Part shown: piece after piece, positions 61,101-64,000 of the stretch
How positions within the stretch are numbered: position 1 is the first letter of the stretch
Layout of the letters: the number at the start of each line of letters is the position of its first letter
Assembly (NCBI GenBank): GCA_934183255.1
Contig: CAKPSD010000003.1
Coordinates: 1-64,000, forward strand
Direction of reading: 5' to 3'
Source: an uncultured Bacilli bacterium
Lineage (GTDB): Bacteria; Bacillota_I; Bacilli_A; RFN20; DUOF01
Length of the DNA: 64,000 nucleotides
Notes under the pieces: model-generated
Told to the model about the DNA's origin: nothing
Database searches by the model: none
The model's input: only the letters and a program-made list of their open reading frames with translations
Program-made: the position numbers and the translations under genes

Positions 61101-64000
61101 TACCACTATTACTAGAATCAATATCCATCGTACCTGATACTTGATTACCACTTATTACCAAACTACCATTAGCATATTCTCCTATATTAGTAGTAGCAAG
61201 TTTATATACTTTACCATTCTTAACAACATATTCATTACCATCTACAGTAAATGAGCCATCTTTATTAAATGTAGCATTAACTTTAACACCATCTAAATAT
61301 ACCCCAAACTCTTCATTAGTATAAGTAATATTTTTATCAATAATACTTAAATCAAATACTAATTCTCTAGCACTATTGAAGTTTTCAGAAGTATTAATAT
61401 AACTTAATCTAGGTTTTACATTATCTATTTTTATATTAATAGATTTTTCAATAGTATGTTCTCTAGCAAATGAATCAGTAATACTATTTACCTTAAATTC
61501 ATAATCATTTTCTAAATTAGTACCATTAGAAAGATCACATGTTATTACAGTTGTTATATCATTACCATTAATTGTATAACTTACTGAACATGCATTAACT
61601 GTAACAGCAGTTGTACTAGCACCAGATAAGTATGCAATAGCGCTCATCTTATTTCCACTCTTATAAGGAACATTTGTACCATAATATAATGCTTTATTAT
61701 AACTACCATTATAAGTAATAACTAGTTTATCTTTACTACTATCTAAGAATGAACCCATTTCAGGTATATCTACAGTAATGTTATCAAGGTCTAATGCTGT
61801 TGTATCAATATAATAATTAGTATTTGCTTTTATTGATGCATTAGTTGTATCATCTTCAGTTGCTCTACCATATATTTCATTTACGTATTCTACATTTAAA
61901 TTATCTTTAACATTTAATTTTAATCCTTCAATTACAAGCGCGCCACTTAACTCTCCTGTTAGTGAAATAGTAAATGTAATCACATTATCTTTAATAGTAA
62001 CAGCAGTTGTATTTTCAAATTTATTACCAATTGAATAATATAATGTATTAATAGAAGTAACATCTATTATAGAAAGATTTCTGTTAAATACAAATTCTAC
62101 ATATATATTTTGAGCATTATTAAAGTATTTGTTATCACCATTTGCTATATGATAATCATTTGTATTTGTAGTTCTAACACAAGATAAAGTATCATTAACA
62201 AAAATGCATTCATTATCTTTTGAAATTACATTTGTTTGAAGAATAGATAAACTACTATTATCAAATGTAATACTAAATTCATTAGAACTAGAACATTCAG
62301 TTGTAGCATAGTTCTTTAGCATTTCATTTCTTAATCTAAATGTTATTTTTTTAGAATCTGATCCTATATAATTTATACTTAATTTACCATTATTAGAAAT
62401 TATAGTAACTAGTGAAGATACATCTTCTTCTTTTGAAGTAATTTCAAAGTAACTAGTAACATCTCCTGTTAATCCTGCACCTAAATATGTATTTTTAATA
62501 GTATATGAAACTGTTGCACTACCTTTAATAGTTGAAGTAGGCACATTTGTAAAGCTAACATCAAATGTTCTAGGATCAACATATATATTAGTATATGAAG
62601 AACTATTTTCTGTTTCATAAGATAAAGAAATTTCTTTATTTATCTCATAGAATTTTCCATTAGCATGAGTAAATCTTACATTTCCATTTTGAACATTTAA
62701 TACTCCATCTATAAATGAAACTAGTCCATCATATGTAGCAGTAAATGTTTTATTCTCACTATTATAAGAAAGGGATTTACCATTAATACTCATATTTCTA
62801 GTAATAGAAACAGCAAACTCACTTAGTGAATAATCTTTAGCAGCATCGCTAAACATAAATGTAAATGTAACATTACCATTATTTGTATAGCAAATCTTGT
62901 CTACTACATTACAAGATTTAGTAGACACTAATAACTTTAACGATAGTTCACTAGTATTAATTGTAATACTATTTTCATTATCTAAAGTAAACACTTTAGT
63001 TTCTGATTCATAAGAGTGACCCCATAAATCTTTAATTTCATTTAAAATATTTGTTAAATCAATTTTATTATATACATTGTATTCTAAAATTGCATTACTA
63101 GGAACTTTGTATGTATAAGAAATTGTATCATTACGTAAAGTACAATTAGTAATTTCATATCCTTCTAATTCACTATTAAATAGTCTTAAACTATTACCAT
63201 TACATACAGTAGTTTCATCAATATATGCTGATAGTTTAACATTTATTGTTACACTATCGCCAACTTTATATAAAGTAACATTATTTCCAGCTACTAAATT
63301 AGAAACAACAGTTAACTTCGATGAATTATAATTGAATGTAACTTGCTTAGTAACTGATACTCCTGAAGGATTAGCTACTGAAACATAAATTGTATATACA
63401 CCATTATTTTCAAATGTTGTAGTATATGTAGATTCAGTTTGTAAACAATTTCCCTCTTCCTTGTAGAAACAGAAAGTATGATTAGAACTATTTCCTGTAA
63501 TATTTGAAACAGAAACATCAACATTTTCTTTAATATAATAAATACCATTTCTATTTATAGAATTTGAAGAAACAACTACATCAAAATTAAACTCAGAAGA
63601 ATCCTCTACAATTGTTCCTGAATTTTCTAATAAAATATATCCATCATTTACTTGATTACTAATTTCAAAGTTGTTAGTTAAATCATTTAAAACATTAGTA
63701 ATTACTAAATTATAAAGTTTAACAGAGTGTTTTCCAATAGTAGCTATTTCCTTTCCTTCGCTATCAACATATTTACCATTACCCCATGAGAAATCAAAAG
63801 TATAACCATTTATTACATTATTCTTACTTTCTACTTGTATAACATTTGCATTTCCATCCATATACTTAGTTATATTAACAATAGAGTTAATAGTAATCAT
63901 AAATGGAGTAATATTACCATTCCCACTTCCAACAAGTTCAGAATCAGAAATTGTATAGTTATTATTATTTGTTACAGTAATTCCTCTAAATGTAAATTCT
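43198..64000 (-). CDS. Giant Ig-like surface protein, 5' end outside the window (at least 6,933 residues)
   Basis: One frame is open from the stop at 43198 to the right edge. The ATG at 63898-63900 is not the real start, because the same frame continues without a stop through 63901-64000 (EFTFRGITVTNNNNYTISDS and on). The visible protein is many tens of beta-sandwich modules of bacterial Ig type, each near 80-110 residues, with entry motifs such as DNTKPT, DKTVPSI or ITNFVI and exits like DxxGN. Roughly the first half (genome 64000-51000) resembles BIg/SwmB-like calcium-site modules; the second half (51000-44000) carries more D-x-x-G-N / Y-x-I-x-V-x-D Ig modules. The C terminus is a Pro/Asn/Asp linker with NPVNPD repeats (43315-43355), a transmembrane helix (NFTWIFYVLGGIAAVGGGF) and basic KLRKKVRAA, with no LPXTG. 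A cell-surface adhesin or stalk role is inferred; no enzymatic domain is seen. Confidence 0.85.
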   Translation of the reverse strand, partial: EFTFRGITVTNNNNYTISDSELVGSGNGNITPFMITINSIVNITKYMDGNANVIQVESKNNVINGYTFDFSWGNGKYVDSEGKEIATIGKHSVKLYNLVITNVLNDLTNNFEISNQVNDGYILLENSGTIVEDSSEFNFDVVVSSNSINRNGIYYIKENVDVSVSNITGNSSNHTFCFYKEEGNCLQTESTYTTTFENNGVYTIYVSVANPSGVSVTKQVTFNYNSSKLTVVSNLVAGNNVTLYKVGDSVTINVKLSAYIDETTVCNGNSLRLFNSELEGYEITNCTLRNDTISYTYKVPSNAILEYNVYNKIDLTNILNEIKDLWGHSYESETKVFTLDNENSITINTSELSLKLLVSTKSCNVVDKICYTNNGNVTFTFMFSDAAKDYSLSEFAVSITRNMSINGKSLSYNSENKTFTATYDGLVSFIDGVLNVQNGNVRFTHANGKFYEINKEISLSYETENSSSYTNIYVDPRTFDVSFTNVPTSTIKGSATVSYTIKNTYLGAGLTGDVTSYFEITSKEEDVSSLVTIISNNGKLSINYIGSDSKKITFRLRNEMLKNYATTECSSSNEFSITFDNSSLSILQTNVISKDNECIFVNDTLSCVRTTNTNDYHIANGDNKYFNNAQNIYVEFVFNRNLSIIDVTSINTLYYSIGNKFENTTAVTIKDNVITFTISLTGELSGALVIEGLKLNVKDNLNVEYVNEIYGRATEDDTTNASIKANTNYYIDTTALDLDNITVDIPEMGSFLDSSKDKLVITYNGSYNKALYYGTNVPYKSGNKMSAIAYLSGASTTAVTVNACSVSYTINGNDITTVITCDLSNGTNLENDYEFKVNSITDSFAREHTIEKSINIKIDNVKPRLSYINTSENFNSARELVFDLSIIDKNITYTNEEFGVYLDGVKVNATFNKDGSFTVDGNEYVVKNGKVYKLATTNIGEYANGSLVISGNQVSGTMDIDSSNSGIVYYNKNVYKMIAGKVYAYGEDAPCYELKYKGINLNNLYFYINTQGGIEQNVIISNIALSENVLTLTIKLNNLIAGTYNLKAASGLVVDDNNNVTDKVDNLKTIVINNNVPTISDGMITDSLSTSYTFANNTQKYKYFADYFELYISKGSYGFTPTLTSELCNFILVNGEPISSEACESSIDSNNSKVTFKIKAVNEGTRLLNIGIYEIQIKEGFLISSTTVPSSKKTIGVKYVVYDDSINLSSVAWNFVSASDVIVKDNVYYIKNNENSIKGKIIIPEGRHIFKIDDKVIAGPSNVYEYETSIVVNRTKTIKVEFAGGGIASIELATETLKEGVTYTSDENNKLYYDYSLTNEILAKSVFKIKSNKLFASKYEKVFMINSTACGVKDNKVYCDGSENGTTISSNSFEFNGNTYEINENSVISEGIIVSPIYTVDNASLTLTVTNVIEAGKKGKQYFTIKAGLLKDAFGVNSSEYQYTITILEPSVIEIKSKDNKDENGKPYTQTGNAQFVISSNINSISSSWTIENNILGFSKCENARDVCVIGKVQYELIKNGDNTYSFEINGVTYTINETRTSINGETQIKDGKFTLGDDYVKVLFEIKDVVDSYDASTNTNTYKTYIFGTKVIFESGFVKTAISNTNEAIYTNVLSEFEYIVDGFGPKIISVDVAARECNEVSGVSYCKGGSQILVTVTFDEIISKYSNLRIVTNVANVSGTINDANQRSIVFTITVPTNVNVDNFTITNISGTVTDSTNNTTILSISNSYNNSNIVIDNTKPTAILSIANVKYSAKNKDVVTLDIIANENYNTEISKDMIKLCNYDGSICLNADQNVTLESGKGTTNITLLDSLENGNYTITVNKEAIVDKANNTLNADLSKTITISNDGNPLQINIISSGYAKDGSSIKHYYFGGANKNGELKFTVNNNTLEELTSCGTHIKFYRVNDEEEVNIFNCSMDSSKNITISLKDDAIVSENTEYYFVINGDVSINEYGNASLNYSSLNKHVLIVNTSVFTYTRKTNQTIVEKGGKLYIKESSIDLTYTFNHDVQKYSYQNNYVTNINKVGVKEITLNKLIGTYTLVVYNYFGDTINININVERDNIAPSVKLQPGVSTEYGVTSNTSITLTFDVTDTLLKDSYELTNTTDTTYSYSNGVLTVVRSITPNVSGSYVVHIPSFADELGNESAKFDVTIVVRSEDYSIIPSGDAVTVLDNGEYVYYTKTGQVILKLESSTKSFETINLGDLAEEYTSQIENVSGKNIIILTRKTKLNEGSQSISLIGIKVKFVNDNKEYELTSERVFNYIVDKTVPSISGVEYSTTGQVKEGKKVAIIFTLSERVDANVSLSYKYGNNDDIEELTATPYLDGEVYKVKFTITIGKQNGVLMYKLGIITDLAGNQKGTDSEWTTTTIEVDNIVPVISSVTSDKTMVKEGEEFVLTVNIEENVTFDVSRINAKGANVIGYSIDNQTFTSTFDKTISSNVLYVKVKATNLSADAFTVVFNDGFITDAASNQNTSAAESEEIKVLRVVNTIVSTTCNEINNIAYCNKGTKIKVEIVFNYDVSRDASNKLDMLKIAEYVTAELNGLTYFSLGENVYRYDEVNNKLYIVTSYNNEDLTQIVEEEVSNFKDNKFTDTTNTTYYVLLGDESELLVYEVININIDTSLGSNRNHVYVYTVKDGDNFEVGGFDYNGLYENVTLKEITFDYDVINVVTDRVAGPEISISDAKPTYGINNIVRFKVSIVEGSILSNYRDLISVSGGEIVSISNVNNNEFDIEVNTRNVNGTLTLTVGGIVEDEAHNTNENVTYDIVVDATRPEFTVSITSNSEYSYNYDGNELTIAIETTKASSFDLTKSNILDLGLENITYSNDVTIFNSIENLFLTKLIIKGTLNNNMSNVFDIQIKEGFLIDGAYNTNDKTFTSDQFVITRVKEDKVVASSCTSDNEYCKVIEYAITFYNPISIKDENISNYYIKTNIEGVVLRFASGNGTNTHKYSYTASENLDYVIEYLSFNTGMYSGVISDGYIESLDNSIKIDTKKPELKMIESTANGCNDVNGISYCSKLSNSQTITLQLTFNEVISSYNNIIINTNMGNVSPTSSSSISNKLVFVFNIASESISDIEKLVINKITGIVVDKAGNSLDLNMNATVEEPIHENDQIKYYVVAPVISITSKSLINETEELIFKISSTKQISYMDITKISIAADITCSLSEDGFYGDCKDVSAQTIYLKANIGSSDAITLAIYKEFVKDLSGISNTVEISKTVNVLRINSIEIDASECKIYGEARYCKEGTTIKVTVGFNNDYSYNVDNSLIISTDKFNEDGSRVKLTVKIDSTNSAVRKHVYVYKVQSNDNFAIAGFEFGENTYTEFVNKDIEYKDSSIKCSNIKVGNLNIITSKETYGINKDITFRIELVDSNIINGVTLVENYKNNIKAYRTIGGGNVSADASISEGYDASGALAYINVVVNSQEAEKVRLEVLGIFESISGITNTSAEKEVVVSSEKAEITNINVYSSNEVTNKAKEFDTITVEITFSKNVNDNLPTLTAVFNSNIVFNNGYKKQSVDNVVVYSYDVNSSDSGKLKKILLTSVNGFKDIELENEIDVSTSKFTYDFEIDNSRPEITNFVIKNGENEVKANTYVKEGTVLDFYITFNKALKAAPKLSFNFSESANVVVEYINGTTYKYSYTITNEDKGLLENISLGEVQDVLGNTNTISYAYAYNVVAITGGYNIEVIKQNIKIINDKELSAGKVVYVLNGINSYAYDDIFNKIKNSFSLVCHTLDERDCSSSGDINVNIVVSKGENNTIQIILKGSVSENETGIMLDLAVKYNGDIEDLAGNKVNIDNELFTDVRYDNLVRNIVSTELIGCKSINGKEFITSGASCNSLTVTFNGELKNGNKSYVSGNSDIQVTINSQTFTLTTEDYITYTIKDFAVNATKSSVISLVVGSNDGIVGINGKITKNITLNEKLYFDVEKPNVNNFIANVYTRNAVTYVGKTLSLSFDVTDGSAEYSSGIDYSSVIVSVNRDNEITELTCVRNDDSFECNNFVIEEYMLNNNKTININYQVKDNASNITEYTLVYTYDNAAPSISSVDYSGLITNGNEYITRNNVNDKIVKITFNDDLSGIKDSIISYKWCDENNDCTTYTGEAKLTNNVAVITLPAGDGRYKLHINPVSDNVNNVSAELVIDTTIEVDNTPISGYYIDSITCVEGTNCVINGNYYNGKGQINIVVKTNGDIITKANFTSDMLVFSDITISDDRKSVSVTAGANKLAKANALYPTINVSLTDLALNVSDLVNINEVDSKLIIDNYIEITNLTVKVDNDHKNNPTKITEIILNIFENNDKESIVSTIYYINDVIYNYEDILTYEFKENSTIKVVISDRVGNTTEKTYVVEVDNVAPDFNITIKDNGKALKATDKKYYSFNENIELVVNKISSDIKEICVSLEGSNTCISKNQNDNYTLDANMKYSITVRDYSSNESSNSVELVYVGFDIVSGDDYKLDDYRQTHTAKVEFNLEDLSSVVNATYKFNSNSYTTVDNSSLINITNNNLNGIKNLEVKVCMKNDNSYCLTKNKELYFDNLATTSNINVTANENWTNEKSVTIDVNIANNQDSSGIVMAYVKVGKTIVKEGTKYLSEGKINGFNIEITEYGTYEIWVRDAANNEASVKSVTIRIDNTETGGYDAKVIFRNEGWQKNNNVNVTYVCNNTFCNKGGNTVSDVKYLFVKKGTIDVTEDNFDQIYSSNDILFNGGVGTSTNFNVNINNSSYTGTYVLYVKMVTKSGNGIFSKIFVQLDNTASLISFANASEEYRKYEETDIKNLVTIVDGEDQSGVNEEKTIYKLVDTNNKEYNLKEELEGEYRIKVTAYDNVGNVVTEVSESYYKIDNKAPKMERNNGKNTYNSEPASYTVSDLNNGETKVGYCIASNTFEDFESACSNVTMNLVENGTFTLNEKPSLITSDKAAFVKVVDKFGNTRYYKFIDITYDNEKPSIIVSLNNFNGKNLENYKLECSSKNSLECVVKEEYSLTGNGYYTNKPRQLYYSSENGVVSDVIPSDVSSIVINSKDKGNSGLSKLCVWSSENVEVNNGGCKSFRSGSSINLIHNYINIIAMDKAGNTIKAIINITGSYSTSLFDYEVTTDETISYSTNQPLNIKLNSAISNIKTTLGRREIFYVYSETFVNASDYSKLAWDSASKLTVSEGSNEYISNVSKNGYYVFKIEDKWGTASYKSILAKNIDAYKPVMDVSKFTIEGNILDGNYNLVNKQVIINNAQYMYNGKLIINLGENAIVDEDNLQKYLYVCYDDECDVIDLTGIDSRNLQSIALRTLNDKAIKVITIYAKDGSGKVSDDSLTFTVENVSSSKVKIDSMFKYNDKKLDEGINGSDTYGTSLKIAFKFSEYGDMFKSLNYYLKDGNNKRCSNTITSISSDSYYDVVCSDVALDGAYDLVVEYTDKLGNKVTTNTAISVDNVAPNNSRDLIDFILVKDELGRVHLSYTNKVKDDNIIVVYYLDENNNEVMYCEISDDSMETASYCSKEITNEMLDEDSYFNFYTRIKDKVGNMNMNDKHKISYKIMYVEGRSITIGNMKYTPNYVDNNGIVSFTVTMNGVVGTPKTTIYTVTKNSDTNEWDNVTDITDRFTQNRIGNVITYSMRGSTYLSLFTDGIIKADLRIKVTDDYVSEGNNVLGEEVFALGEFDTNRPEIELSVSNNLYGLSRDNIEFKVTGNKNLRSVKYILQLISGGTSGITLNNFDEVAKCTANCIVREDINKSGQKEYTMVIYSTDTLISGTYRLIVKGIDMYGNENISTISNIYIDNERPTISALGIDGTYEYMIDEEGRYYFSKSVRFVFNDDANGGYVSGFDTENVYVNNQKRTVASCSGGRTGYCMTINVDGEYNVVIKDKAGNESSIKVVIDQVNSGFRILENCTSTSCDEVVYSENDYFSKSKFDGLYIEMLETNISRIEFTFKYGNSSKSYRLDSSFSGKRLLSNLVSSIYADALKASDYKLSSLVITSYNSAGVSNESEIKLDFISPEIKVKTNSYYSSKKIECDSKNTSNCTLLVVVNKSINNISLSSSKIKEIISGYFINQVDGKFYSNLTIDEKSRLLISFNNHKVSANDSEWVFSETDFIFNKIGDYNFDVSYSDVAGNKSNTVTLTIKVVDEAKPEFRVNGTYAYGKAYYYDITNVNGYTYTDAGITVSDNYGFDSEGNIVTCNTADGECIGVRRIIKFKINNEYEEITFENNKYYYNDRLYIVNEGNSFTFMLPGSYRIIYEVIDSTGNKALADDANIGITLNIGDKHSPDIIDDNIIAISEGKYFTIGDVKYTIDVSDITDKKIVDSNGNKVASITANNMFEINGVKYIISRDTAFIYFVLNIRDNENRPTVCFNEEDICDLKLNKPTSKDHEDDKYHEVTIKSLMYSNDGVNFSEIELSSEDKENYKIKLTRTGYYKIIMICYDDSKNSSEIEYVIFVEDTTSPTFTMNNDDITTSSIEKSFNYNEVNWSIYSGSNEHEKMMKYLSNDAGWIRTNIFVRDNYDTNLAYIIDSISATDSVSNQEYARFKANLKVTDASGNIQYLEIYFSIIDNTNPNEAGSKIELSYDGRNTLDITSDSIYTNSDELYYKITGGSDNTNRYHYECLVVINNNRDESNWSVCEGDTYNLAYTANLNDPLTRVKLYFRLVDTVGNVSGEVTTATFIFDKMAPMVNIIKDNNILDKPIDDIYKDVDSFTISFIDDSGSMRVQGYMNNKLFVDMQCYSDTGVPVEGFGHYRFVITDVAGNRYVYEFVILAPDTKELETDEDKYTFNVIDRDNVADTTVTSGSPIKFDRVILQKLSSSRAYLEFDDIDSISDNDAIYFMGVIPDKEHTIFSILSSGAVNGKTFKLNAISFQINVDSNVESVINKELYGITDYLINFDDESYILIGIVNNGFNDNPVNPDNPVNPDNNKNKGGGNFTWIFYVLGGIAAVGGGFLILKLRKKVRAA
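43318..43355 (-). repeat. 18-bp tandem repeat encoding NPVNPD linker
   Basis: The sequence GGATTTACTGGATTATCT is repeated twice in tandem and encodes Asn-Pro-rich wall-spanning linker units immediately before the transmembrane anchor of the giant protein. Short repeats of this type commonly vary in number between strains. Confidence 0.8.

Noticed and set aside
63898..63900. ATG taken as start of the giant gene
   Set aside because: The same frame stays open to the window edge with the same module-like sequence and no signal peptide or Shine-Dalgarno at this ATG.
1..64000. Use of genetic code 4 (UGA as Trp)
   Set aside because: rpoB, rpoC, hydA and topB read full length with TGG for Trp and no internal TGA is needed or seen.

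Overview
This 64-kb window is very AT-rich and comes from a low-GC Gram-positive bacterium. The closest fit is an anaerobic, fermentative, gut-type member of the Bacilli near the RF39/RFN20/Mollicutes branch; that placement is inference. It rests on four things. The locus rlmB - sigma factor - rpmG - secE - nusG - rplK - rplA - rplJ - rplL - rsmC(ybxB) - rpoB - rpoC has the Bacillus gene order. There is a trimeric [FeFe] hydrogenase and a phosphotransacetylase. RpoB has Asn at the rifampicin-pocket position usually occupied by His. All 33 readable stop codons are TAA or TAG, none TGA, while Trp is encoded by TGG. I see no rRNA, tRNA, CRISPR array, insertion sequence or prophage. No gene-free stretch reaches 300 bases.

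Layout. 1-2236 (+): the end of a protein with a HDRFLIID / YHIGASLKD tail, then an exported protein of DUF5011-type Ig repeats. 2208-7619 (-): thioredoxin, two CPBP membrane proteases, glycogen synthase and a DUF2207 membrane protein. 7754-15147 (-): a surface group made of a 1470-residue Ig-repeat protein with recently duplicated 315-bp modules, a lipoprotein with an InlB-B-like repeat, and an exported protein ending in a VirB2/TrbC-like two-helix hairpin. 15267-29593 (-): the transcription/translation supercluster, led by an MgtC-family gene and rlmB. Its regulatory sites are legible: an L1-binding leader before rplK, an L10 leader with attenuator before rplJ, several 17-bp-spaced sigma-A-type promoters and several intrinsic terminators. 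A small zinc-ribbon membrane gene sits between rplL and rsmC with terminators on both sides. 29774-35152 (+): a translationally coupled NuoE/NuoF/HydA hydrogenase operon, then a lipoprotein with an RsgI-like domain and a coiled coil. 35221-43071 (-): pta, a large membrane protein with about eight 80-89-residue helical repeats, an M29 aminopeptidase and a type IA topoisomerase.

43198-64000 (-): one uninterrupted reading frame of at least 6,933 residues that runs off the right edge. It is an enormous Ig-like surface protein ending in a single transmembrane anchor and basic tail, without a sortase motif. It shares a cysteine-loop Ig module with the 1470-residue protein upstream.

How the genes work together. 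The hydrogenase could reoxidise NADH plus reduced ferredoxin to H2 while Pta supports acetate/ATP formation, as in a saccharolytic fermenter that can store glycogen. About 30 kb of the window encodes exported Ig-repeat or other surface proteins, which suggests an organism that invests heavily in its cell surface.
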